A stretch of 10,553 nt of DNA from Micavibrio aeruginosavorus (GCA_003241285.1 QFOT01000069.1:1-10553), one strand, 5' to 3'; counted from the stretch's first letter, positions 1 through 6,884 are shown. Notes: generated by a model not told the origin, from the letters alone. Made by a program: numbers and translations.

Positions 1-642
1 GTTGCCGTCGACTGGCTGAGATACTGGTGTGATCCGCGTAAGGGCTATCTGGCCATTCTTTACAACGACCTGACGCAACCCTCCACCATGGTGTTGTCCT
101 ATCAACAAACTCCACGTTGACTTCTCTGCACGCCTTGTTTCTTTTGCAATTTTAGAAGCAAGCTTCTCAACCAGCTCGACCGACTCAACAGGTAGAAGGC
201 AGTAATTAGCGACGACACTGTCCGATTTTTTAATAGCTTCCAGAAGCTTGCGCAGCGAGTCCGTCGATGGCACGGCCGAGAATAAATAAAGAGCCTCTTT
301 ATCTGCCGATTTCTTTTTCTTATCCTTCAATTCAGCATAAGCACGAGTTGGATAACTTGGGAAAGCCATATTAAGACGACGGCCGATAATGCTTTTCTTA
401 TCGACCGGGTTTAGCTTGCCAATTTTTTCCTTTCGATAGTGCTGCTCGACCGTGTCGTTAAGGATATAAATAGAACCTGTACCGGCCTCTTTATTAAGAG
501 CATCGGCTACATTTAATTCGAAATCCGGCGTTCGCCAGCCTATATTGTGAGTAAGCGTTACACTCCGTGAACTAACTCTGAAAATACAAAGCGAGTCATC
601 CGTAAGTAGCAAAACGCATTTTGAGGTTGATAAGAACGACAA
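1..642 (-). CDS. PilM/GspL-like pilus or secretion assembly protein, N-terminal part (runs off left edge)
   Basis: The minus strand is open with no stop from base 666 down to base 1, following the platform gene directly. No ATG fits the N-terminus. The best start is TTG at 642-640, giving 214 residues before the window ends. It begins with a beta-rich stretch (KCVLLLTDDSLCIFRV) like the actin-type fold of PilM and GspL. It then has a basic helical stretch with VEQHYRKEKIGKL and RRLNMAFPSYP, and later GGGLRQVVVKNGQIALTRI, which recalls type IV pilus PilM/GspL-like proteins as I remember them. In those families the protein sits on the cytoplasmic face of the inner membrane and links the ATPase to the membrane subcomplex. 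The gene order (ATPase, platform, this gene) on one strand supports that role. The membrane-spanning C-terminal part, if present, lies outside the window. Family assignment is from motif memory and position; the open frame itself is certain. Confidence 0.72.
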   Translation of the reverse strand, partial: MSFLSTSKCVLLLTDDSLCIFRVSSRSVTLTHNIGWRTPDFELNVADALNKEAGTGSIYILNDTVEQHYRKEKIGKLNPVDKKSIIGRRLNMAFPSYPTRAYAELKDKKKKSADKEALYLFSAVPSTDSLRKLLEAIKKSDSVVANYCLLPVESVELVEKLASKIAKETRRAEKSTWSLLIGQHHGGGLRQVVVKNGQIALTRITPVSQPVDGN

Positions 643-658
643 GACAAACCACTTACTG

Positions 659-1876
659 TTAGAAATTCATATTTTCGAAACTACCGTAAATCGGGCCGAA
701 CACCCCAGCAGCGATCCATAGGATCATACCTCCAAGCAGTAAAGTCAATGCCGGTTCGATCATTGCGATCATACCTTGAACAGCTTCATCGACATCTCTT
801 GTGTAAAACTCGGACACTTGGTCGAAAACGGGGGAAAGGTTGCCTGATTCTTCCCCAATTCGAACCATTCTGACCACGAGATTCGGGAATTCTCCAGAAG
901 CGTTAAAGCCTTCAGAAAGGGTCGAGCCCGTTTGTACCCGGTTCAATGTCAGCTCAAGCGCCTCATTCAGCGCCAGATTCGAAACCGTATCTTGCGACGC
1001 TTTCAGACAATTAACGACTGGAATACCACTTGAGTAAAGCGCGGCAAAAGTTTGAGAATAGCGCGAAATATTAATTTTCCTGATCAGATCGCCCGCCACT
1101 GGCAGCCTCAGAAAAGCCATATCCGCCCGGTAGGCAAAATCCGCCGACAGGCGGCGCAGGACTTTATATGCCACGAAAGCTATGATCGGCGACAGAAGGA
1201 TAACCCACCAGTATTTTTGAAAGAACATAGACGTCGCCACGAGAGCGAGCGTGTAAAAAGGCAAATCCTGTCCAAGATTCGCAATAAAGCCAACAATTTG
1301 CGGCACAACATGCCCCATCATAACCACACAGGTCAGGATAACGGCAAGACCCAGTACGATCGGATAGCGAATCGCCTTCTTGATCTTACTGGACATATCA
1401 TCAACCCATTTCAGGTATTTAATGAGCATCAGGTAGGACTTGCTGAGATCACCCGTTCCCTCACCCGCCTTGATCAAGGAGATATAGAGATTGCCAAAAA
1501 CTTTCGGGTGTGCAGCCATGGCTTCGGAAAGAGAACTGCCTTCGGAAACATTTCTGTAAACGTCAGACATTATATCACTGAGAGTCTGGTTATCCATGCT
1601 TTCGCGAATATCGCTTAAGGCTTCGAGCATAGGAACGCCCGCCGATTGCATTTGCTCAAGAGCAATAAATAGCTGAATAAGGTCACGTGTCTTGACCTTT
1701 TGCCGCACGACCTGAAAAGAACTAAGCTTGGAATTTTGTTTGATCGGAGAGCAATTCACCAGCTCAAGTCCAGCGGATTGCAATTGATTAAATAGATCCG
1801 TTTCATTCGCGGCAGAAACAACACCACGAATAGCCCTGCCTTTTACATTATAGGCTTTGTATTTATACCGTTCCAA
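659..1876 (-). CDS. GspF/PilC-family inner-membrane platform protein
   Basis: This 405-residue protein is the polytopic platform of type IV pilus or type II secretion assembly; it sits in the inner membrane above the ATPase and helps extrude pilin or pseudopilin. It has the family's usual length and two related T2SSF domains, about residues 65-190 and 268-390. Each carries the hallmark Gly-Glu loop: GEGTGDL at 138-144 and GEESGNL at 341-347. Membrane segments lie near 171-193, 220-240 and 370-395, the last with the typical IEPALTLLLGGMI...GPIY pattern. The start is TTG at 1876-1874, preceded by an AGGG element 9 bases upstream. The conserved N-terminus (YKYKAYNVKGRAIRG) begins at once, and the next Met is at residue 75, so TTG is convincing. 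It lies 29 bases after the ATPase gene, and its stop is close to the next start, so one operon is likely. Whether it belongs to a pilus or a type II secretion system cannot be decided from the window. Confidence 0.94.
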   Translation of the reverse strand: MERYKYKAYNVKGRAIRGVVSAANETDLFNQLQSAGLELVNCSPIKQNSKLSSFQVVRQKVKTRDLIQLFIALEQMQSAGVPMLEALSDIRESMDNQTLSDIMSDVYRNVSEGSSLSEAMAAHPKVFGNLYISLIKAGEGTGDLSKSYLMLIKYLKWVDDMSSKIKKAIRYPIVLGLAVILTCVVMMGHVVPQIVGFIANLGQDLPFYTLALVATSMFFQKYWWVILLSPIIAFVAYKVLRRLSADFAYRADMAFLRLPVAGDLIRKINISRYSQTFAALYSSGIPVVNCLKASQDTVSNLALNEALELTLNRVQTGSTLSEGFNASGEFPNLVVRMVRIGEESGNLSPVFDQVSEFYTRDVDEAVQGMIAMIEPALTLLLGGMILWIAAGVFGPIYGSFENMNF

Positions 1877-1905
1877 ATTCTCACACCCTGCCGTTGAAGA
1901 TCATT

Positions 1906-3780
1906 TTACTCTTTTGTCACGTCAATATTACCCGCTACTTCCGGAAGGCTGGTAAGCCCTTCAAGTATCTTCAGCATAGCATCATCTTTCATGCTTTTGA
2001 ATCCCTGTTGCTTTGCAAGACGCCGTAATTCCACTTTAGTGCCGCCGCGAGCGATAATTTCATCAAGATCGTCGTTTAGAAGAAGAATTTCCGCAACCGC
2101 GACACGGCCTTTATATCCCTGCCCCTTACAAGCAGGACATCCCCCCTGCTTGGCATGGAAAATTTTAGGCCGGTCAACCGCATCAACACCAAGCACCTTG
2201 CACTCTTCCTCAGTTGCAACATGCTCCTCTTTACATGAAATACATAAGCGGCGGACAAGCCTCTGTGCAAAAACCGCAATGATAGTACCCGCAATCATAC
2301 CAGGCTTTAATCCTAAATCGACCAAACGCGGTATAGCGCCGAAGGAATCATTGGTATGGAGCGTTGTATAAACCTGGTGGCCCGTCATCGCCGCCTTTAG
2401 AGCCATTTCTCCGGTAATACCATCACGTATCTCACCGATAAAAATAATGTCCGGATCCTGACGCAAAAGCGCTTTAATACCGTCAGCAAAATCAAGAATA
2501 CCTTCCTTGACATGCGTTTGCCTTATCATCGGCAAAGAATATTCAACCGGATCTTCCAAAGTCTGAATATTGGTATCCACGTTGTTAATCGCATTTAGCA
2601 TCGAATAAAGAGAAGTTGACTTACCACTTCCCGTTGGCCCGGTGACGATAATAATTCCTTCCGGCTTGCTCTGGGCCATCTGGATATTTTTAAGGTTATG
2701 GGGGCTAAACCCGAGTTTTTCGAGAGGCATAATGTTATTGCTTTTATCAAGAACCCTGAGGACTATATTTTCGCCCCAGACCGTTGGCAGGGATGACACA
2801 CGGAAATCCGCCTCTCGGCCTCCAACGTTCAGATTGAAGCGACCATCCTGAGCCGACATTTTATCCGCGATATTAAGGTTGGAGATAATTTTGATACGTT
2901 GCGAAATACCGTTCCAGAGCCTTCTGTGGAGTATCTGCGCGGTGTAGAGAACACCGTCCATACGATAGCGCAAACGAACGAAGTTTTCTTCGGGTTCAAA
3001 GTGAAGATCCGATACGCCCAGCTTTACCGCATCGAAAACCAGCGCGTTAACAAGACGGACGATCGGGTGCTGATAAGCGACATCTTCCCGCACCTTGCTG
3101 ATATCTTCTGAACCTTCTTTTTCGAGCTCCTTCAAAATATCGGAAATAGAACTTGAATATCCATAAGCAGCATCAATCGCATCATTCAATACGCTCGGCG
3201 TCGTCACCATCGTTTTGATGGACGTGCCTTTGGGCAAAATCCGGCGCAGACTGTCCGTCGCGACGACATCGTAGGGATCGACAAGAGCGATGATCAGCTG
3301 CCCATCCCGATAAGAAACAGGAAGAACGCCAAGCTTGGCCGCATCCTCTTTCCTGATTAATTCGAGCGCATCGCCGTCGAAAATTGTATTTTTAGAATCA
3401 AAAACGTCAAATCCGGCCGCGTCCGCCAGGAAGCGTGACAGCATGGTTTCATCGATAAACCCAAGGTCAACAAGTACCTGGCCCAGCATTTTCCCGGAAA
3501 TTCTTTTTTCCGTGAGGGCAACATTCAATTGATCAGGCGTAATAACGCCCTGAGCGACCAGGCGATCCCCAATCCTGCCCTTTAAGGAAGCGCTTAACGC
3601 CTCTTCCTGCATTTTTACATCTTCAAGAGACTTAACAGGAACAGGCAAAGTCGATCCCGCCGCAGGCACAGAGGTCGTTGGAGATAAAGCTCCATCATTA
3701 GCTGGCACATCTAAACTTCCAGTATAATCAATTACTTCTTCCATCATGCTCACTTTGGATTTAAACGGGAAATTCCGCAT
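1906..3780 (-). CDS. GspE/PulE/PilB-family assembly ATPase with N-terminal MshEN-like domain
   Basis: This 624-residue cytoplasmic hexameric ATPase powers pilin or pseudopilin assembly. A low-complexity leader (1-60) is followed by an MshEN/T2SSE_N-type domain (about 67-205), then the T2SSE core. The core shows Walker A GPTGSGKS (381-388), the Asp box TLEDPVEY (407-414), Walker B DPDIIFIGEIRD (442-453) and the His box TGHQVYTTLHTND (466-478). A zinc-binding four-cysteine set is present (C513, C516, C548, C551), typical of assembly ATPases rather than PilT retraction ATPases. The N-terminal repeats RIGDRLVAQGVI (69-80) and LGQVLVDLGFI (99-109) resemble the c-di-GMP-binding motifs of MshEN. It is first in a minus-strand group with the platform and PilM-like genes. 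The start is uncertain: ATG at 3780 has no clear ribosome site and a small hairpin lies just upstream, while a Met-Met pair at residues 12-13 (from 3747) has AAAGTGAG before it. Confidence 0.95.
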   Translation of the reverse strand: MRNFPFKSKVSMMEEVIDYTGSLDVPANDGALSPTTSVPAAGSTLPVPVKSLEDVKMQEEALSASLKGRIGDRLVAQGVITPDQLNVALTEKRISGKMLGQVLVDLGFIDETMLSRFLADAAGFDVFDSKNTIFDGDALELIRKEDAAKLGVLPVSYRDGQLIIALVDPYDVVATDSLRRILPKGTSIKTMVTTPSVLNDAIDAAYGYSSSISDILKELEKEGSEDISKVREDVAYQHPIVRLVNALVFDAVKLGVSDLHFEPEENFVRLRYRMDGVLYTAQILHRRLWNGISQRIKIISNLNIADKMSAQDGRFNLNVGGREADFRVSSLPTVWGENIVLRVLDKSNNIMPLEKLGFSPHNLKNIQMAQSKPEGIIIVTGPTGSGKSTSLYSMLNAINNVDTNIQTLEDPVEYSLPMIRQTHVKEGILDFADGIKALLRQDPDIIFIGEIRDGITGEMALKAAMTGHQVYTTLHTNDSFGAIPRLVDLGLKPGMIAGTIIAVFAQRLVRRLCISCKEEHVATEEECKVLGVDAVDRPKIFHAKQGGCPACKGQGYKGRVAVAEILLLNDDLDEIIARGGTKVELRRLAKQQGFKSMKDDAMLKILEGLTSLPEVAGNIDVTKE

Positions 3781-3896
3781 CGACGCAAAAAGCGGGATAA
3801 CCGCATTGTAAGAGGGTATCCCCTATTTATTAATATTTCTTTATTTAAAAGCGGCGTAGGCTATGATAATTTTAATTAAAGAATTATTTTATCATT
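3781..3896. promoter_or_regulatory. AT-rich divergent intergenic region with inverted repeats
   Basis: This 116-base gap separates the divergent ATPase gene (minus) and the 148-residue gene (plus), so it must carry the control signals of at least one of them. It contains ATAATT (3866-3871) repeated inverted as AATTAT (3882-3887), around an 8-base palindrome TTAATTAA (3872-3879). Nearer the ATPase start there is GGGATA (3794-3799) inverted as TATCCC (3817-3822), and a small hairpin GCGG-GATAA-CCGC (3792-3804). I could not assign a convincing -35/-10 pair on either strand, and the 148-residue gene has only a weak ribosome site. That these repeats are operators is inference; AT-rich DNA makes such symmetry common. 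Confidence 0.3.
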
Positions 3897-4343
3897 ATGC
3901 CGCAAGAACTTAGAAGAATTGTATTCAGCCACAGCGAATCTACGGAAGCGCTGATAGCTTATGGTAAAAAATTCGATATGCTTTTTTCCTCAGGAAACAT
4001 TATCCGGGCCAATTTTGCTGGTAATTCCGAATATGAATTCCACTCGATGAAGCAGCACCAAAGCAGTGTACAAAAACAGTATAATATTGAACAAAAGCCC
4101 CGCTCCGTAATCGTCACCTTTTTCGATGCAAAAACGCTTGAACATAAATATTTTAACCTGACTGCAGATTTTATCAGCTCAGCACTGATTGAATATTGTA
4201 TTGCGCATAAAATAATCCTTCCAAAGCAAGCGAAGAAAAGCCTCGATATATCTGAATTTAATATAGTTTTGGACGTGGCTATCGATACATTGCGGGTGAG
4301 CGAAGACGGCTCTACCAGCACGGGCCTAAGCCTGGAAGATTAA
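3897..4343 (+). CDS. Hypothetical protein, 148 residues, unrecognised
   Basis: I do not recognise this protein. It is a soluble, mixed alpha/beta-looking sequence with no signal peptide or membrane segment. It starts MPQELRRIVFSHSE, has a hydrophobic beta-like stretch PRSVIVTFFDA (68-78), then a helix-like DFISSALIEYCIAHKI (91-106), and ends in an acidic, Ser/Thr-rich tail from about residue 134. The coding case rests on an uninterrupted frame filling the space between a divergent promoter region and a tRNA gene, with a plausible amino-acid mix. An opposite-strand frame inside it (3959-4321) looks like a shadow because it has no natural N-terminus. The ATG at 3897 lacks a good Shine-Dalgarno sequence. 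It is transcribed away from the pilus ATPase gene, so a shared control region is possible, but a functional link to the pilus module is only a guess. Confidence 0.72.
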   Translation: MPQELRRIVFSHSESTEALIAYGKKFDMLFSSGNIIRANFAGNSEYEFHSMKQHQSSVQKQYNIEQKPRSVIVTFFDAKTLEHKYFNLTADFISSALIEYCIAHKIILPKQAKKSLDISEFNIVLDVAIDTLRVSEDGSTSTGLSLED

Positions 4344-4369
4344 AATCTCAAGTAAACTATTGATCTATA

Positions 4370-4446
4370 TGGTGCACCCGAAGAGGTTCGAACTCCTAAC
4401 CTCCTGATCCGTAGTCAGGTGCTCTATCCAGTTGAGCTACGGGTGC
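4370..4446 (-). tRNA. tRNA-Arg (anticodon ACG)
   Basis: On the minus strand the 77-base cloverleaf starts GCACCCG and ends CGGGTGC, giving a 7-pair acceptor stem, followed by discriminator A and an encoded CCA. The anticodon stem CCTGA/TCAGG holds the loop CTACGGA, so the anticodon is ACG, read after A-to-I editing as ICG for CGU, CGC and CGA codons. The T arm has the loop TTCGAAC. The D arm has the usual AGCTCAACTGGATAGAGC pattern. It converges with the 148-residue gene (26 bases between them) and diverges from the 380-residue gene. A possible weak promoter on the minus strand (TTGCAT, 17 bases, TAGGTT) lies just upstream but scores poorly. Confidence 0.97.
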
Positions 4447-4613
4447 GTACTTTGAAAAAGTCGCCAGAACCTATGCGAAGCCCTCGCAAGATGCAAGCAC
4501 AAAAACAGGCTTACCGATATTCAATTTCAATGATGCGCTAAACAACTGAAATTATTTCGTAAACCGGCCTTAAATTCCAGCGTGGATCAATGCAAAATAA
4601 GCTTATATGTTGC

Positions 4614-4642
4614 TTGACAACTCATGGCCACAATTCCATAAG
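4614..4642 (+). promoter_or_regulatory. Candidate sigma-70-type promoter for the 380-residue envelope gene
   Basis: A perfect -35 box TTGACA (4614-4619) is followed after 17 bases by CATAAG (4637-4642), which matches four of six positions of TATAAT. Transcription would start near 4649, giving a leader of about 58 bases before the ATG at 4708. The rest of 4447-4707 shows no coding sequence I can support and no clear terminator; it also serves as the upstream region of tRNA-Arg(ACG) on the other strand. Confidence 0.5.
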
Positions 4643-4707
4643 TTACAGAGATTTAAAGCGATTCCGCTCGTGCGGATTCGGGCAGCTTCAGAGAGACTAT
4701 ATCAAAA

Positions 4708-5850
4708 ATGTTAAAATCGACTTTTTTACCGGCACTTGCCCTATCCGCATCTGTTTTTGTTATCTCTGCGATGAATCCCGCTTTTGCCCGTACGCCAGCG
4801 CTTATCGTCAGTAATGACCCGCTCCCCGCATCCTTGGCCAGCCAGATTTACGCTAAACCTACCCCTTCGCCGGTGATTACGCCCAATCAATTAATGGGGT
4901 CTTATTACGAGCAAGGTAATACAATGGTTTCGCGCAAGATCGGCGAAATTCAGCGCGACCTTACAGGCCTGCAATCAAATGTCGGCTCTATTTCTCAAAA
5001 ACTTCTCAATCTTCAAAAAACAGGCCAGACGACCTCGGCTGAATATTACGCAAGCGTAGCGACGATCAGCACACAGCTTCAATCCGGCACGACACCGGGC
5101 AATCCGCGCCTTCTACAGCGCCTGTCTACAGCTCAATCCAGCCTCGACCAGCTTGAGAATAATGCCCAGCGCCTAAATGATTTATCGATCGAAGCCGCTA
5201 ATGCATCGTCTATGGCTTCTTTTATGCTGGAGAATACACGTGCCGCTTACGGGCTGACGGGTGCAGTAGAAGAAGACCATGTTCTGCTTGCGCAGATGGA
5301 AGACAGCATTAACAATACTGTGACTGTCATTGATCGTTTACAGAACAATATCAGCGACGACATGTCCAGAACCTCGGCTTATCTGAATACGGAGCGTAAT
5401 AATCTACGTACATTGACGCTGGCCGTATCAAACGGTGATCTATACGGTAAAAACCTTGCCAATCGCCCCTTCTCATCCGTTGCACGGGAATCCAACATCC
5501 TCCAGCAGGCAGCCGTTGCTACGCCAGCCGCGCCCCCAGCACCGAATAATCCTCGCCCGCTGGCTAAAATCCGTTTCGACCGTCCGAACGTTAATTATCA
5601 GCAGGCTTTATATATGGGCATGAATGAAGCAATGGCGAAATATCCGAATGCACGTTATGAAGTCGTAGCCGTTCACCCAAGCGTAGGCAATACAGCGCAA
5701 ATGGCTATAGAGAACACAAAAGCCAGACGAAACGCTGAAAAAGTTTTGCGCAGCATGACCGAAATGGGCGTTTCAGGCGATCAGATTGATATCTCTACGG
5801 CCCCAAGCTCAGACGCCACGTCCAGCGAAGTCCAGATATATATTCGTTAA
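4708..5850 (+). CDS. Exported coiled-coil protein with OmpA-like C-terminal domain
   Basis: This 380-residue protein begins with a clear Sec signal peptide (lysine near the start, hydrophobic core, likely cleavage after AFA at residue 27), so it acts in the periplasm or at the outer membrane. Residues about 65-245 are helical and rich in Gln, Asn, Leu and Ser, with heptad-like spacing that suggests coiled coil (for example RKIGEIQRDLTGLQSNVGSI). An Ala/Pro-rich linker at 266-283 (AAVATPAAPPAPNNPRP) leads to a C-terminal domain (284-380). That domain has an OmpA-like layout: a beta strand (LAKIRFDRPNVNY), a helix, another strand (YEVVAVHP), a helix with ARRNAEKVLRSMTEMGV, and a final strand (EVQIYIR). 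The helix resembles the AxxxRAxxVxxxLxxxGV pattern of peptidoglycan-binding OmpA domains, although the usual Asp/Arg ligands are not all evident. An envelope-tethering role is inference. A GAGAGAC element at 4691-4697 may be the ribosome site. The tRNA follows 6 bases after the stop. Confidence 0.88.
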   Translation: MLKSTFLPALALSASVFVISAMNPAFARTPALIVSNDPLPASLASQIYAKPTPSPVITPNQLMGSYYEQGNTMVSRKIGEIQRDLTGLQSNVGSISQKLLNLQKTGQTTSAEYYASVATISTQLQSGTTPGNPRLLQRLSTAQSSLDQLENNAQRLNDLSIEAANASSMASFMLENTRAAYGLTGAVEEDHVLLAQMEDSINNTVTVIDRLQNNISDDMSRTSAYLNTERNNLRTLTLAVSNGDLYGKNLANRPFSSVARESNILQQAAVATPAAPPAPNNPRPLAKIRFDRPNVNYQQALYMGMNEAMAKYPNARYEVVAVHPSVGNTAQMAIENTKARRNAEKVLRSMTEMGVSGDQIDISTAPSSDATSSEVQIYIR

Positions 5851-5856
5851 TCCTTC

Positions 5857-5933
5857 GTTCCCGTAGCTCAGGTGGATAGAGCGTCGGTTTCCTAAACTGA
5901 AGGCCACAGGTTCAAATCCTGTCGGGAACACCA
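5857..5933 (+). tRNA. tRNA-Arg (anticodon CCT)
   Basis: The 77-base cloverleaf starts GTTCCCG and ends CGGGAAC, followed by discriminator A and an encoded CCA. The anticodon stem TCGGT/ACTGA (one G-T pair) holds the loop TTCCTAA, so the anticodon is CCT, decoding AGG. The T arm has stem ACAGG/CCTGT around TTCAAAT. The 5' end is 6 bases after the stop of the exported coiled-coil gene, so it may be processed from that transcript. Alternatively it may use its own promoter inside the end of that gene, where TATATT at 5839-5844 sits at about the right distance but has no good -35 box. Confidence 0.97.
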
Positions 5934-5974
5934 GTTTTAGTACTGGAAAGACGTGATTCGGCTTGATTGTTTTC

Positions 5975-6002
5975 TTGACGCATATGCGAGAATAAGTACC
6001 AT
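5975..6002 (+). promoter_or_regulatory. Candidate promoter for the ornithine-lipid genes
   Basis: TTGACG (5975-5980, five of six to consensus) is followed after 16 bases by TACCAT (5997-6002, four of six). Start of transcription near 6009 would leave a leader of about 35 bases before olsB. No PHO-box-like direct repeat is evident in 5934-6044, so phosphate control of this pair is not supported by the sequence I can read. Assignment is by consensus only. Confidence 0.4.
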
Positions 6003-6044
6003 GTCGCGCAGATCCAGCCCTCAAGGCCGGATAGTAAAGGACTC

Positions 6045-6884
6045 ATGTTAGCGCAGATCCCAGACTCTGGAGCCGCTCCAGAAACCGTTTCAGTTAGACT
6101 AGCCGAAACACCAGAAGAAATCCTAGCCGCGCAAAAGCTACGTTATAAAGTTTTTTATGAAGAATGTGGCGCCATTCCTACCAATACTGCCGCCATGGAG
6201 AAACGCGACTTCGACAAATATGACGATATCGCCGATCATCTAATCGCCTTAGATCCAGCTCTCGGCAAAGGTCCTGAAAGCATTATCGGGACATACCGGC
6301 TTATACGGCAGGACCGGATTCCATCGGGACAAAGTTTTTATACCAGCGGCGAATTCGATATTATGCCATTCCTTACCTGTGGAGGCAGGCTCCTCGAACT
6401 TGGGAGATCCTGTATTCTTCCTGAGTACAGAACCCGCCAGATGCTGCAAAGAATGTGGCAGGGAATTACGGGCTATGTGACCGAACATAACATCGACCTC
6501 ATGTTCGGCTGCGCCAGCTTTCATGGTACGGATGTTGATGCCATCCAGAAACAACTGGCTTATCTTTATCATTTTCACAAAGCACCGAAAGAACTTTGTC
6601 CGACAGGAATTGCCGGTCGCTGCGTCGACATGAATCGCTATCCTAAAGAAGCCCTGGACCAGAAAGCCGTTTTTCACAGCCTTCCCTCGCTCATTAAAGG
6701 CTATCTAAGAATAGGCGCCACGATCGGAGACGGCGCTTATGTGGACCATCAATTTAATACGATAGATGTTTGCATCGTAATGCCGACCTACGCCATGTCG
6801 GAAAAATATTTAAAGCACTGGGAACGTCTGAATGCCCGCCCCATGCCCAAGAACAATATTTTAGCTGAAAAAATAGCATCCTGA
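6045..6884 (+). CDS. olsB: Ornithine lipid synthase subunit OlsB-like N-acyltransferase (GNAT family)
   Basis: This protein likely transfers a 3-hydroxyacyl chain from acyl carrier protein to the alpha-amino group of ornithine, making lyso-ornithine lipid in the cytoplasm at the inner membrane. The 279 residues fit the hemolysin/OlsB-type acetyltransferase family: LRYKVFYEE (32-40), the acidic DKYDDIADHLI (57-67), IIGTYRL (80-86), the core LELGRSCILPEYR (117-129), LMFGCASFHG (152-161) and the C-terminal block around GYLRIGATIGDGAYVD. The start has AAAGGA only 3 bases upstream of the ATG, a rather tight spacing, but no later Met gives a full domain. olsA begins 8 bases after its stop, so the two are surely co-transcribed. 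Some homologues use other amino acids, so ornithine is inferred from family and partner. An 8-base inverted repeat lies 21 bases into the gene. Confidence 0.9.
   Translation: MLAQIPDSGAAPETVSVRLAETPEEILAAQKLRYKVFYEECGAIPTNTAAMEKRDFDKYDDIADHLIALDPALGKGPESIIGTYRLIRQDRIPSGQSFYTSGEFDIMPFLTCGGRLLELGRSCILPEYRTRQMLQRMWQGITGYVTEHNIDLMFGCASFHGTDVDAIQKQLAYLYHFHKAPKELCPTGIAGRCVDMNRYPKEALDQKAVFHSLPSLIKGYLRIGATIGDGAYVDHQFNTIDVCIVMPTYAMSEKYLKHWERLNARPMPKNNILAEKIAS

Noticed and set aside
1..120. Plus-strand open stretch at the left edge ending in a stop at 118-120
   Set aside because: It lies opposite the long minus-strand frame that continues the pilus operon; 39 codons without family likeness is expected by chance.
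3959..4321. Minus-strand frame of 120 codons within the 148-residue gene
   Set aside because: It is antisense to a frame that fills the space better; it has no ribosome site and no protein-like N-terminus.
4590..4814. Plus-strand frame of 74 codons upstream of and overlapping the envelope gene
   Set aside because: It spans the promoter and signal-peptide region of the real gene in another frame and shows no family features.
4370..5933. The interval between the two tRNA-Arg genes as an integrated element
   Set aside because: There is no integrase, the tRNA 3' ends are not duplicated as attachment sites, and the single gene between looks native.
5931..5946. Hairpin CCAGT-TTTAGT-ACTGG after tRNA-Arg(CCT) as terminator
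   Set aside because: It overlaps the encoded CCA, has only five pairs, and is followed by AAAGACG rather than a T run.
5809..6024. Minus-strand frame of 71 codons containing TGFEPVAF
   Set aside because: That peptide is the well-known artefact of translating a tRNA gene on the reverse strand; it covers tRNA-Arg(CCT).
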